DNA of 42,500 bases, from NCBI GenBank assembly GCA_050179115.1, contig JBFXFL010000026.1, positions 1-42,500 on the forward strand, given 5' to 3'. Source of the DNA: JAGPUQ01 sp050179115 (GTDB lineage: Bacteria > Pseudomonadota > Gammaproteobacteria > Pseudomonadales > Porticoccaceae). Shown here piece by piece: positions 8,849 to 17,540 of this stretch. The position numbers and the translations under genes were made by a program. The notes under the pieces are model-generated. The model saw only the letters and a list, made by a program, of their open reading frames with translations, was not told the origin of the DNA and searched no databases. The number at the start of each line of letters is the position of its first letter. Positions within the stretch are counted from its first letter, which is position 1.

Positions 8849-9730
8849 TTACGCCGGGCCCAGCTCGCGGTGTTGTGCCTGGATGTTGATGCCCAGGTAG
8901 CGGAATTGCTGGGACAGCCGGTTGCACAGATAAACGGAGCGGTGCTGGCCGCCGGTGCAGCCGATCGCGATCGTCAGATAGCTACGGTTGCTGGCGAGGA
9001 ACGCCGGAATCCAGCGCGCCAAAAACCCGCTGAGGTCGGCCAGCATCGCGGCGACCTCGGTCTGGGATTCCATGAACTCGATCACCGGCGCGTCGTTGCC
9101 GGTCAGCGGGCGCAGTTGGGGCACCCAATGGGGATTGGGCAAACAGCGCACATCGAATACGAAATCGGCATCCTCCGGCACCCCATGCTTGAAGGCGAAG
9201 GACTGAAACAGGACCGCGGTCAGACCGGCGGAATCGGGCGCGATCTGCTTGGTAAGCAGATCGCGCAATTGATGCAGTGTCATGCTGGAGGTGTCGATGC
9301 GGCGGTCGGCCACATCCATGATGGGTTCCAGAATCCGGGTTTCGAGCGCGATGGCGTGTTTCAGATCCACGTTGTCCGAGCTCAGTGGGTGGCGGCGCCG
9401 GGTTTCACTGAAACGCCGGAGCAGGGTGCGCGGACTGGCGTCGAGAAAGATGACCTCGCACTGGACGCCGCTGCGGCGCAATTGTTCGAGGATCTCCGGG
9501 AAACGGCCTAGGCTGCCGGCGAGATTGCGGACGTCGATACCTACCGCGATCCGGGAGGCGGGTGTGGCGTCCAGGTCGGGCTGCTTGAAGAGCTCTGCCA
9601 GCATGCCTGCCGGCAGATTGTCGATGCAGGTAAAGCCCAGGTCTTCCAGAATGTGGAGCGCGGTACTTTTCCCGGAGCCTGAGCGCCCGCTGATAACCAC
9701 TAGCCGTTTCTGCCGGGAAAGGTGCGGCAT
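8849..9730 (-). CDS. rapZ: RNase adapter / nucleotide-binding protein RapZ
   Basis: The product is 293 residues from the ATG at 9730. A TTG at 9769 would add 13 residues and is less likely. A Walker A motif GRSGSGKST lies at residues 15-23, and a conserved C-terminal segment with IAIGCTGGQHRSVYL matches the RapZ family (YvcJ/YhbJ). In E. coli RapZ guides RNase E to the sRNA GlmZ and so controls glucosamine-6-phosphate synthase. In bacteria without GlmZ it is thought to sense amino-sugar or nucleotide signals. It lies between hpf and npr in the conserved rpoN neighbourhood. Confidence 0.93.
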   Translation of the reverse strand: MPHLSRQKRLVVISGRSGSGKSTALHILEDLGFTCIDNLPAGMLAELFKQPDLDATPASRIAVGIDVRNLAGSLGRFPEILEQLRRSGVQCEVIFLDASPRTLLRRFSETRRRHPLSSDNVDLKHAIALETRILEPIMDVADRRIDTSSMTLHQLRDLLTKQIAPDSAGLTAVLFQSFAFKHGVPEDADFVFDVRCLPNPHWVPQLRPLTGNDAPVIEFMESQTEVAAMLADLSGFLARWIPAFLASNRSYLTIAIGCTGGQHRSVYLCNRLSQQFRYLGINIQAQHRELGPA

Positions 9731-9833
9731 GTCAGGCGCCGGCGACAGGTCTCTGTCGCGGCGCACCAAGGTCCCCAGCGCGCCGGGCGGTTGCGGACAC
9801 CCCGAATCTGGGCATGGTTACGTCAACCGACAC

Positions 9834-10121
9834 TTAGTGCCCACGCAGTCTCTCCTTGCGCTTGATCAGCTGCCGGTCGAGCTTGTCCGCGAGCGCATCG
9901 ATCGCGGCGTAAAGATCATCGTGCTCGCTTTCTGCGAACAGTTCGACACCGTCGGCGTGTACCGTGGCTTCCGCCTTCTGGATCAGTTTTTCCACCGAGA
10001 GGATCACCGCCACCTGGGTTATATGGCCGTTATGCCGCTCCAGTCGCTCCAGTTTGCTTTGCACATAAGCGTGCAGCGGGGCCGTGATTTCCAAGTGATG
10101 ACCGCTGATGGTAACTTGCAT
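9834..10121 (-). CDS. hpf: Ribosome hibernation-promoting factor, short form
   Basis: This 95-residue protein begins MQVTISGHHLEIT and shows the RaiA/HPF pattern: a short beta-alpha-beta-beta-beta-alpha domain with KLERLERHNG and a C-terminal DALADKLDRQLIKRKERL helix. The length equals the short HPF of gammaproteobacteria, which binds the 30S decoding region and, with RMF, forms inactive 100S ribosomes in stationary phase. It lies 20 bp after rpoN on the same strand, the standard arrangement, and is probably co-transcribed with it. Confidence 0.94.
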   Translation of the reverse strand: MQVTISGHHLEITAPLHAYVQSKLERLERHNGHITQVAVILSVEKLIQKAEATVHADGVELFAESEHDDLYAAIDALADKLDRQLIKRKERLRGH

Positions 10122-10141
10122 GCTGTACTCCTTGATGGTGG

Positions 10142-11626
10142 TTAAGCGCTGCGTTTGAAGCGCTTGCGATCACCGGAAGAGGCAATGTTCAGGCTCTCCC
10201 GGTATTTGGCGACGGTCCGGCGGGCAACCTGGATGCCCTGCTCCTGGAGCAGCAGGGCGAGTTGACTGTCGCTCAGTGGTCGACTCGCCGGTTCGGCGGC
10301 GATCATTTTCTTGAGCATGGCGCGGATCGCCGTTGATGAGCATTCACCGCCGGACGCCGTGCTGACGTGGCTCGAAAAAAAGTACTTCAGCTCGTAAATG
10401 CCGCGCGGCGTGGCGATATATTTGTGCGTGGTGACGCGGGAAATCGTGGATTCATGGAGCTGGAGCTGGGCCGCCACATCGGCCAGCACCATCGGCTTCA
10501 TGCGCTCCGGGCCTTGTTCGAGGAATCCCTGCTGCATTTCCACAATACAGTGAGCCACCCGGAGCAGGGTCTCGTTGCGGCTTTCGAGGCTGCGCAGGAA
10601 CCAGCGTGCTTCCTGGAGGTTGTCGCGCAAATAGCGGTTGTCGGGACTGTTGTCCGCGCGCTGGACCTGGCTGGCATAGTACTGGTTGATGCCGAGTTTG
10701 GGCGTGAATTCGGTGTTGAGCGTAACCACCCAGCGCTTGCCTTCCTTGCGCACACTGACGTCCGGATTGACGTAGCCGGTGTCGGGCGCCTGGAAGCGGT
10801 CGCCCGGGTGCGGGGAAAGGGTCTGAATCAGGCGCACCGCGGCGCGAATATCGTCTTCCGGTACGCCGAGTCGGCGCGCGAGGCCCGGATAGTCGCCTTC
10901 GGCGACCACCGACAGGTGCCGGTCCACGAGGGCCAGGGCGATGTCCCGGTACGGGGTCGTGGCACCGAACTGACCGAGCTGGATCATCAGACAGTCGCGC
11001 AGATCCACGGCGGCGACGCCCGGCGGGTCGAATTGCTGGATGCGATGCAATACCGCGACTACCTCGTCCAGATCCACGCCGGATTCGTCGCCGCCGGTGT
11101 TCGGCGCATCGCCGGCCGCAGCGAGGCCACGCCAGATTTCGTCGACCGACAATGCCAAAAATCCGTTGTCGTCCACCGCGTCGATCACTGCGGTCGCGAT
11201 GACGCGATCGACATCAGACATCTGGGTCAGGTTGAGCTGCCAGTGAAGATGATCGCGGATGGATTCCGTGACCGTGTGGAAGCTCTCGAAGTCGGGCGCG
11301 TCGCCCTGGCCGCTAGCGGGAGCCGTCGATGTTTGGTAGATGTCGTCCCAGCGCGCGTCGACGGGGAGTTCGTCGGGAATGGTCTCGCTCCAGTCGCCGT
11401 CTGCGCCGGGGCTCGCATCGTCGCCATCGGACTCGGACGATTCCGGGGCTTCGGTGTCGGCGGATTCGAACTCTTCCAGCAATTCCAGCAGGGGGTTTGA
11501 GCACAGAACCTGCTGGATCTCCTGCTGCAGCTCCAGGGATGACAGCTGCAGCAGCTTGATGGCCTGTTGCAGCTGAGGCGTCATCGACAGGTGCTGGCCG
11601 AACTTTAGGTGCAGGCCTTGCTTCAT
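10142..11626 (-). CDS. rpoN: RNA polymerase sigma-54 factor
   Basis: This 494-residue protein has the three sigma-54 regions. Region I (about residues 1-50) is Gln/Leu-rich with TPQLQQAIKLLQLS, the enhancer-responsive part. An acidic region II (about 55-110) is followed by the core-binding and DNA-binding region. The near-invariant RpoN box appears as ARRTVAKYRE close to the C-terminus and reads the -24 promoter element. It directs transcription of nitrogen, motility and other genes with ATP-dependent activators. It lies after lptB and before hpf. No sigma-54 binding sites were recognised with confidence elsewhere in the window. Confidence 0.96.
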   Translation of the reverse strand: MKQGLHLKFGQHLSMTPQLQQAIKLLQLSSLELQQEIQQVLCSNPLLELLEEFESADTEAPESSESDGDDASPGADGDWSETIPDELPVDARWDDIYQTSTAPASGQGDAPDFESFHTVTESIRDHLHWQLNLTQMSDVDRVIATAVIDAVDDNGFLALSVDEIWRGLAAAGDAPNTGGDESGVDLDEVVAVLHRIQQFDPPGVAAVDLRDCLMIQLGQFGATTPYRDIALALVDRHLSVVAEGDYPGLARRLGVPEDDIRAAVRLIQTLSPHPGDRFQAPDTGYVNPDVSVRKEGKRWVVTLNTEFTPKLGINQYYASQVQRADNSPDNRYLRDNLQEARWFLRSLESRNETLLRVAHCIVEMQQGFLEQGPERMKPMVLADVAAQLQLHESTISRVTTHKYIATPRGIYELKYFFSSHVSTASGGECSSTAIRAMLKKMIAAEPASRPLSDSQLALLLQEQGIQVARRTVAKYRESLNIASSGDRKRFKRSA

Positions 11627-11737
11627 CGCGGTACGCTGGAACCTCGGAACACTGGAGTGGTTGCAGTGTAGCCCCCTGGCTCGGCGTGTTCAAACGCTCA
11701 GGCAATAACCATGCCGCAGGCTGGTGCCGGACTGCCT

Positions 11738-12463
11738 TTACAGGGCGAAATGCTCACCCAGATAGACTTTGCGCACGGTGGCATTGTTGAGGATTTCTTG
11801 CGGCGTGCCCTGGGCAATCGTACGTCCGCAATCGACGATGTAGGCGCGCTCGCAGATGTCGAGGGTTTCGCGGACATTGTGGTCGGTGATGAGGATGCCG
11901 ATGCCTTTGTCGCGCAGGTGCCGGATGATGCTCTTGATATCGTTCACGGAGATGGGATCGACGCCCGCAAAGGGCTCGTCGAGCAGAATGAATTTTGGCT
12001 CCATGGCCAGGGCGCGCGCGATCTCGACGCGGCGCCGCTCACCGCCCGAGAGGCTCATTCCCATATTGGCGCGCAGATGGGTGATGTGAAACTCCTCAAG
12101 CAACGCTTCCATTCGGGCGCGGCGTTCCCGCCGGTCAAGATCGCGACGGGTCTCCAGAATGGCGAGCAGGTTGTTTTCGACGCTCAGCTTGCGAAACACG
12201 GAGGGTTCCTGCGGAAGGTACCCGATCCCTTGGCGGGCGCGGCCATGCATGGGGAGCGCCGTGATGTCGCGGTCATCGATATAGATATGTCCCTGGTCAC
12301 GAGGAACCAGCCCGACCACCATGTAGAAACAGGTGGTCTTGCCGGCCCCATTGGGCCCGAGCAGGCCGACCACTTCGCCACTGCTCACCGCAAGGGAGAC
12401 ATCGCTCACCACGGTGCGCTTGCGATAGCTTTTCGCAAGGTTCTGTGCCCGGAGCTGCGCCAT
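11738..12463 (-). CDS. lptB: LPS export ABC transporter ATPase LptB
   Basis: This 241-residue ABC ATPase has Walker A GPNGAGKTT (residues 36-44), the signature LSGGERRR, Walker B FILLDEP and the switch histidine in ITDHNV. It powers the LptB2FG transporter that pulls lipopolysaccharide from the inner membrane and pushes it along the LptC-LptA-LptD bridge. The start codon overlaps the lptA stop (ATGA), so translation is coupled. The lptF, lptG and lptD genes are not in this window. Confidence 0.96.
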   Translation of the reverse strand: MAQLRAQNLAKSYRKRTVVSDVSLAVSSGEVVGLLGPNGAGKTTCFYMVVGLVPRDQGHIYIDDRDITALPMHGRARQGIGYLPQEPSVFRKLSVENNLLAILETRRDLDRRERRARMEALLEEFHITHLRANMGMSLSGGERRRVEIARALAMEPKFILLDEPFAGVDPISVNDIKSIIRHLRDKGIGILITDHNVRETLDICERAYIVDCGRTIAQGTPQEILNNATVRKVYLGEHFAL

Positions 12464-13005
12464 CAGCGGGCCGGAGTCGGAGTCGCCGACGGTTGCTGGG
12501 GCGGGATCACCATCCGGATGCGCCGATTGCTCTCGCTGCCGCGCGCCTGCATCTGATCCTTGGCGATGTCGTAGGTAATCAGTTCGCCTTCGAGGGTGGA
12601 GCCGCCTTGTTCCAGACGCGCGGCGCGCGTCAGCACAATGAAGTCCTTGGCGACCTGGTACTCGATCACTTCGGCATGCGCCTTGGCGATCTCCGCGTCC
12701 GGTTTTGGCTTCTGTCGGTAGGTTGCAGGTTTGCCGTTGCAGACGATGCGATCGACATCCTTGCCGCCCGCTGTCATGTATACGGTCACCTTGTCGGCCT
12801 CGATGTGCATGCTGCCCTGGTCAACGCGTACGTTGCCGACATAGGTGGTGACACCGCTGCGGTCATCACGACTGGCGCTATCGGATTCAACGTACATCGG
12901 CTGCTGACGATCTTCCGGCAGAGCCCAGGCCGTGCCGGCGGGCGCCACCGCGACGAATGCCAGCAGGAGCGCGCGGCGCAGAAGCTTATTTGGACTGGAA
13001 AACAC
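12463..13005 (-). CDS. lptA: LPS transport periplasmic bridge protein LptA
   Basis: The product is 180 residues, starting at a GTG (13005) inside the end of lptC. The start is supported because the signal peptide (RRALLLAFVAVAPAGTAWA) begins right after it. The mature part has the OstA/LptA beta-jellyroll pattern, with GNVRVDQGSMHIEADKVTVY typical of the family. LptA polymers span the periplasm between LptC and LptD. The C-terminal tail is rich in Pro, Gln and Arg. Overlaps with both neighbours indicate a tight lptC-lptA-lptB operon. Confidence 0.92.
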   Translation of the reverse strand: MFSSPNKLLRRALLLAFVAVAPAGTAWALPEDRQQPMYVESDSASRDDRSGVTTYVGNVRVDQGSMHIEADKVTVYMTAGGKDVDRIVCNGKPATYRQKPKPDAEIAKAHAEVIEYQVAKDFIVLTRAARLEQGGSTLEGELITYDIAKDQMQARGSESNRRIRMVIPPQQPSATPTPAR

Positions 13006-13552
13006 TGTGCACCCGCGACAATAGTTTATAAACCTTGGGTTCGAGATCGGCGCTGAGGCCGACCGCCGTGGAGCGGGCTTCGGGCGAGATCAATTCCACC
13101 GGGAGATCGGACTGGACGTGCCGGGCGTCGGCGAGGTACGTCAGTTCCGCCGTTTTGAGTTCGCTGGTGCCCTTGTCGGTGTCCTGCCAGAGGCGGACAT
13201 CGGTGCGCATGACAATCCGGCGATCGGCATTGTGAAGTACGCCGGTGGCCGCCTTCAAGTGCCAGGGCGCGTCCGCGGGCTGTTTGGGACTCGCGAGGAG
13301 GCGCGGCTCGGTAAGCACCACGATATCGTCCGCGGCGAAAGACTCGGCCTTGGTGGCGGTCAGGGTGTAGGCGAGCGCCCCGTCCACGTCGAATGTTCGG
13401 GTCACCGTGGCGGTCATGTAACTGTCGGCGGTGGGCAGGGTTGGCGCTTGGGTCCGCATGCCACGCAGGAACAGCGTGGGTACGGAATCCCAGAACACCA
13501 GAAAGCCGAGCAGCGCCGCGATGGTCAGTGCGGCTACCAGGATGTTTCTCAT
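12986..13552 (-). CDS. lptC: LPS export protein LptC
   Basis: The product is about 188 residues, starting with MRNILVAALTIAALL at an ATG that overlaps the kdsC stop (ATGA). One membrane helix (about residues 4-20) anchors a periplasmic beta-jellyroll domain containing TRTFDVDGALAYTLTATKAE and DVRLWQDT, typical of LptC (YrbK). It joins the LptBFG transporter to LptA. Its 3' end overlaps lptA by 20 bp. Family members vary strongly in sequence, so the assignment leans partly on position between kdsC and lptA. Confidence 0.9.
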   Translation of the reverse strand: MRNILVAALTIAALLGFLVFWDSVPTLFLRGMRTQAPTLPTADSYMTATVTRTFDVDGALAYTLTATKAESFAADDIVVLTEPRLLASPKQPADAPWHLKAATGVLHNADRRIVMRTDVRLWQDTDKGTSELKTAELTYLADARHVQSDLPVELISPEARSTAVGLSADLEPKVYKLLSRVHSVFQSK

Positions 13553-14085
13553 GGCGGCGCTTCCCCCAGCAGGTCGAAGCGCTGTTGGGCGCGGAGGATA
13601 AATTCCGCGGCTTCGCGCGCCGCGCCGGCGCCTCCGGGCCGGGTGGTGCGCCACCCGGCCTTGTCGAGCACCGCGGGGCAGGCGTCCGCGACGGTCATGC
13701 CCAGGCCGACGGCGCAAATGGCGGGCAGGTCGGGCAGGTCGTCGCCCATGTAGGCAACGGCATCGAGCTCCTTTCCCCAGGCGGGAAAGTGCGTCGCGAG
13801 GAGTTCGTGCAGGGCTGCGAGCTTGTCTTCGCGACCCTGGATCAGATAGTCGATGCCGAGCTCCGTGGCGCGGCGGGACACGCTCGGCGAGGTGCGGCCC
13901 GTGATGATCGCCACCGCGATGCCGGCGCGCTGCAGCAGCTTGATGCCGAGGCCGTCGCGGACATGAAACGCTTTGTATTCGCCGCCGTCAGCGCCATAGA
14001 AGAGCTTGCCGTCGGTGAGGACACCGTCGACGTCGAACACGGCCAGACGGATGCCGCGCGCGGCGGCGACGGCAGCGACCGTCAT
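13549..14085 (-). CDS. kdsC: 3-deoxy-D-manno-octulosonate 8-phosphate phosphatase
   Basis: This 178-residue HAD-superfamily phosphatase of the small, cap-less KdsC type shows motif I as DVDGVLTDG (nucleophile Asp18, acid Asp20), motif II in IITGRTS, and motif IV as YMGDDLPDLP. It removes phosphate from Kdo-8-P to give free Kdo for the LPS inner core, following KdsD and KdsA. Start and stop overlap kdsD and lptC, placing it in one transcription unit. Confidence 0.95.
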   Translation of the reverse strand: MTVAAVAAARGIRLAVFDVDGVLTDGKLFYGADGGEYKAFHVRDGLGIKLLQRAGIAVAIITGRTSPSVSRRATELGIDYLIQGREDKLAALHELLATHFPAWGKELDAVAYMGDDLPDLPAICAVGLGMTVADACPAVLDKAGWRTTRPGGAGAAREAAEFILRAQQRFDLLGEAPP

Positions 14086-15050
14086 ACCACGCCCGCCCGC
14101 AACAGGTCGTGCATATGGACCACTCCGGCGGGACGCCGACCGTCGGTGACGACCAGGGCGGTGATCTTGTTGTCTTCCATCACGGTCAGTGCTTCGGCGG
14201 CCAGCATTTCGGAGGACACGGTCTTGCAGTTACGGGTCATGACCTCGCCTACCCGGGCGACATTGATGTCGATCCGGTGATCGATGGCGCGGCGCAGGTC
14301 GCCGTCGGTAAACACACCCAGCAACTCGCCCTCGGCGGTTACCACCGCGGTCAGTCCAAAGCCCTTCTGGGTCATTTCGAGCAGTGCGTCCCGCAACGGC
14401 GTGGCCTCGGTCACGCGGGGGAATTCGGGGCCGCCGTGCATGATATCGCCCACCTTGAGCAGCAGGCGGCGACCGAGTTTGCCGCCGGGGTGCGAGAACG
14501 CGAAATCCTCGGCGCTGAAGCCGCGTTTTTCCAGCAGCGCCACCGCCAGCGCATCGCCCATGACCAGTGCGACGGTGGTGCTGGTGGTGGGCGCGAGCCC
14601 CAGGGGACAGGCTTCCTGGGCCACGCTCACATCCAGATGCACATCGGCGGTGCGGGCGAGCAGGGAGTCGGGCGCGCCGGTCAGTGCGATCAAGGGCACG
14701 CCCAGACGCTTGAGCAGGGGGATCAGGGTGGTAACTTCGGTGGTCTCGCCGGAGTTGGACAGGGCAATCACCAGATCGTCGCGGGTGATCATGCCGAGAT
14801 CGCCGTGGCTGGCTTCGCCGGGATGCACAAAGAACGATGGTGTGCCGGTACTGGCCAGGGTCGCCGCGATCTTGTTGGCGATATGCCCGGATTTGCCCAT
14901 GCCGGTGACGATGGCGCGTCCGCGACAGGCGAGAATCAGCTGGCATGCCGTGACGAAATCCGCATCGATCCGGGTCGCGAGCGCTCGCACCGCCGCCGTT
15001 TCCAGCTCTATGGTGCGCAAGGCGGAAGCGATGGGATCGATGTCCCGCAT
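14082..15050 (-). CDS. kdsD: D-arabinose 5-phosphate isomerase
   Basis: The product is 322 residues from the ATG at 15050, close to the E. coli length of 328; a longer frame to 15107 adds residues not typical of the family. An N-terminal sugar isomerase (SIS) domain (about residues 35-180, with GMGKSGHIANKIAATLASTG) is followed by two CBS domains (about 200-320). It converts ribulose 5-phosphate to arabinose 5-phosphate, the first step to Kdo. It heads the kdsD-kdsC-lptCAB-rpoN series. A TATACT hexamer at 15090-15085 on the minus strand could be its -10 box, but no good -35 is visible. Confidence 0.95.
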   Translation of the reverse strand: MRDIDPIASALRTIELETAAVRALATRIDADFVTACQLILACRGRAIVTGMGKSGHIANKIAATLASTGTPSFFVHPGEASHGDLGMITRDDLVIALSNSGETTEVTTLIPLLKRLGVPLIALTGAPDSLLARTADVHLDVSVAQEACPLGLAPTTSTTVALVMGDALAVALLEKRGFSAEDFAFSHPGGKLGRRLLLKVGDIMHGGPEFPRVTEATPLRDALLEMTQKGFGLTAVVTAEGELLGVFTDGDLRRAIDHRIDINVARVGEVMTRNCKTVSSEMLAAEALTVMEDNKITALVVTDGRRPAGVVHMHDLLRAGVV

Positions 15051-15140
15051 AAGGCAGTGTCCAGGAGTTCGGCAGTCGGGCACCAGTATAGCCATACCCC
15101 TGCGCAAGCGGTTAGACAGGCTTGGCTATCTGGGCTGTGA

Positions 15141-15170
15141 TTCCCAGCCCGGGGTCGCCGATGCTATAGT
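15141..15170 (+). promoter_or_regulatory. Possible sigma-70 promoter for ibaG/murA
   Basis: TTCCCA (15141-15146) and TATAGT (15165-15170) are separated by 18 bp, about 150 bp before the ibaG start. The -10 matches five of six consensus bases and the -35 matches four. A GC-rich palindrome at about 15289-15302 lies in the presumed leader. The fit is judged by eye only. Confidence 0.35.
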
Positions 15171-15321
15171 GCCGCGCTGCGCAAGCGCCCGGATTTCCAG
15201 CGATTTGGCCGCGCGCAAGGAACCATCCCCATTTGTGTTTTGCCGTGGCGGGCGATACCGCTGCACCAGCGCCCGCAACGCAACAGCCCGCCGCGGCGGG
15301 AAACCGGAGGCCGATGCCGCC

Positions 15322-15558
15322 ATGGATCTCGATGCCATTGCTACCCGCTTGCGGGGCGAGCTCAGCGATTGTGACGTGCAGGTGCAGGCCGACGGCAGTC
15401 ATCTGAGCATCGTGGCTGTCGGCGTGCTGTTCGAGGGGCTGCGTCCAGTGCAGCGCCAGCAGCGGGTGTATGCGGCACTCAAGGATCTCATCGCAGCCGG
15501 TGAAGTACATGCGGTGAATATCCGCACCTACACCCCGGCGGAATGGCAGTCGCGCTGA
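15322..15558 (+). CDS. ibaG: BolA-family protein, IbaG/YrbA type
   Basis: The product is 78 residues from the ATG at 15322; upstream codons in the frame do not resemble BolA. It has the small alpha-beta BolA fold with SDCDVQVQADGSHLSIVAVG, followed by the RQQRVYAALKDLI helix and a C-terminal HAVNIRTYTPAEW. BolA-family proteins bind monothiol glutaredoxins through an iron-sulfur cluster and influence iron handling and envelope stress. Position just upstream of murA marks the IbaG/YrbA branch, usually the last gene after the mla operon; here the mla genes are missing. Confidence 0.9.
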   Translation: MDLDAIATRLRGELSDCDVQVQADGSHLSIVAVGVLFEGLRPVQRQQRVYAALKDLIAAGEVHAVNIRTYTPAEWQSR

Positions 15559-15624
15559 TTTCACCTGGGCGGGAGTCAGGCGGCGGCCCGGACCATCCCG
15601 ATCCCATCTTGCTCCGAGTACATC

Positions 15625-16887
15625 ATGGATAAATTGGTGATTTCCGGCGGCGTTCCCCTGAACGGCCAGATTCGCATTTCCGGCGCCAAGAACTCCGCGT
15701 TGCCCATTCTGGCGGCTACCCTGCTCGCCGAAGCGCCGGTGACCATCGCCAATATCCCGCACCTGCACGACATCACCACCATGATCGAGCTGCTGTGCTG
15801 CATGGGCGTGAGCGTGGTGGTGGACGAACGGATGAATGTCGAGGTCGATACCAGCACTCTCCACAGCCGGTCGGCACCCTACGATCTCGTGAAGACGATG
15901 CGCGCCTCCATTCTGGTACTGGGGCCGCTGTTGGCCCGCTACGGCGAGGCTCGGGTCTCCTTTCCCGGGGGTTGCGCCATCGGCAGTCGCCCGGTCGATC
16001 AGCACTTGCGCGGTCTCGAGGCGCTGGGTGCCGAGATCGAAATCGACGGCGGTTACATCAATGCCCGCGCCCGTGGCCGGCTGCGGGGCGCGCACATCCT
16101 GATGGACATGGTCACGGTGGGGGGTACCGAGAACCTGATGATGGCGGCGAGTCTCGCCAGTGGCCGCACCGTCATCGAGAACGCCGCGCGTGAACCGGAG
16201 ATCGTGGATCTTGCCAACTGCATCAACACCCTGGGTGGCGACGTGCGGGGCGCGGGCACCGATACCCTCACCATCGAGGGCGTCGAGCACCTCCATGGCG
16301 GCAGCTACACCATCATGCCGGATCGCATCGAAACCGGAACCTATCTGGCGGCGGCGGCGGCGACCCGCGGCCGGATCCGGTTGAAAAATACCGATCCGCG
16401 CCTGCTCGAAGCCGTGCTGCTCAAGCTCGAGGAGGCAGGCGCGCGGATCACCTCCGGCGACGACTGGATCGAGCTGGATATGGGGGGCAAACGGCCCCGC
16501 GCCGTGCATTTGCGCACCGCCCCCTATCCGGCGTTTCCCACCGACATGCAGGCGCAGATCACCGCATTGAATGCGGTTGCGGATGGCGTCGGGACCATCA
16601 CGGAAACCATTTTCGAGAACCGCCTGATCCAGACTCATGAGCTCAACCGGATGGGTGCGAAGATCAGTCTGCAGGGCAACACGGCGATCATCACCGGGGT
16701 GCCGTCGCTGAAGGGGGCGCCGGTGATGGCGTCGGACCTGCGGGCCTCCGCCTGCCTGGTGATCGCGGGTCTGGTCGCCGAGGGTGAAACCGTGGTGGAC
16801 CGCATCTATCACATTGATCGTGGCTACGAATGTATCGAGGAAAAGCTCCAGCAGCTCGGCGCGTGCATTCGCCGGGTGCCGGGCTGA
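15625..16887 (+). CDS. murA: UDP-N-acetylglucosamine 1-carboxyvinyltransferase
   Basis: This 420-residue EPSP-synthase-fold enzyme catalyses the first committed step of peptidoglycan synthesis, transferring enolpyruvate from PEP to UDP-GlcNAc. The PEP- and fosfomycin-reactive cysteine is Cys117 in FPGGCAIGSRPVD. The N-terminal GGVPLNGQIRISGAKNSALP and the C-terminal acidic-basic region DLRASACLVIAG are family hallmarks. The cysteine is present, so intrinsic fosfomycin insensitivity by the Cys-to-Asp route is not expected. It follows ibaG by 66 bp and precedes hisG by 13 bp. Confidence 0.97.
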   Translation: MDKLVISGGVPLNGQIRISGAKNSALPILAATLLAEAPVTIANIPHLHDITTMIELLCCMGVSVVVDERMNVEVDTSTLHSRSAPYDLVKTMRASILVLGPLLARYGEARVSFPGGCAIGSRPVDQHLRGLEALGAEIEIDGGYINARARGRLRGAHILMDMVTVGGTENLMMAASLASGRTVIENAAREPEIVDLANCINTLGGDVRGAGTDTLTIEGVEHLHGGSYTIMPDRIETGTYLAAAAATRGRIRLKNTDPRLLEAVLLKLEEAGARITSGDDWIELDMGGKRPRAVHLRTAPYPAFPTDMQAQITALNAVADGVGTITETIFENRLIQTHELNRMGAKISLQGNTAIITGVPSLKGAPVMASDLRASACLVIAGLVAEGETVVDRIYHIDRGYECIEEKLQQLGACIRRVPG

Positions 16888-16900
16888 CGCGGGGGCGGGA

Positions 16901-17536
16901 ATGACAGGGCAGAGTCTTACGCTGGCGATCACCAAGGGCCGCATCATTGCGGAAGTGCTGCCGATGCTGGCGCGTGCCGGCATCTTCCCGGAGGAAGATA
17001 TCGCCACCAGCCGCAAACTGGTATTCGGCACCAGTCGCACGGACCTGCGGTTGCTGGTGTTGCGGGGCTCCGACGTGCCCACCTATGTGCAGTTCGGCGC
17101 CGCCGATCTGGGGATTGCGGGCAAGGACACCCTGCTGGAACATGGCGGCGGCGATTTCTACGAGCCCGTCGACCTGGGCATCGCGCGCTGCCGCCTGATG
17201 ACCGCCGGTCTGGTCGGCGTCGCTCCCCGACCGGGCCGCCTGCGGGTCGCCACCAAGTACGTCAATGTGGCGCGGCGCCATTATGCCGGGGAGGGGCGTC
17301 AGGTGGATATCATCAAGCTCTACGGCGGCATGGAACTGGCCCCCGTCATGGGGCTCGCCGACGAGATCGTCGACATTGTGGACACTGGCAACACGCTCAT
17401 CGCCCACGGCCTCGAACCCCGGGCCCTGATCGCCGACATCAGCTCCCGGCTGATCGTCCACAAGGGCGCGCTGAAAACCAAATACGAACTGATCCAGCCC
17501 CTGATCGACCAGCTCCGGCAGCTTGCGGCAGGCTGA
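16901..17536 (+). CDS. hisG: ATP phosphoribosyltransferase, short form
   Basis: The product is 211 residues from the ATG at 16901, which has a GGCGGGA site directly before it; the frame is open further upstream inside murA but is not HisG-like. It catalyses the first step of histidine synthesis (ATP plus PRPP). Visible signatures are LAITKGRI at the N-terminus, AADLGIAGKD, and the PRPP loop region EIVDIVDTGNTL. The C-terminal regulatory ACT-like domain of long HisG is missing. Short forms need the HisZ regulatory subunit, which is not in this window. hisD starts 4 nt after its stop. Confidence 0.95.
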   Translation: MTGQSLTLAITKGRIIAEVLPMLARAGIFPEEDIATSRKLVFGTSRTDLRLLVLRGSDVPTYVQFGAADLGIAGKDTLLEHGGGDFYEPVDLGIARCRLMTAGLVGVAPRPGRLRVATKYVNVARRHYAGEGRQVDIIKLYGGMELAPVMGLADEIVDIVDTGNTLIAHGLEPRALIADISSRLIVHKGALKTKYELIQPLIDQLRQLAAG

Positions 17537-17540
17537 ACCC

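Noticed and set aside
15112..17082. A 656-codon open frame on the minus strand
   Set aside because: It is antisense to ibaG, murA and hisG, which have clear families; the translated sequence has low-complexity His/Gly/Gln composition typical of a shadow frame in GC-rich DNA.
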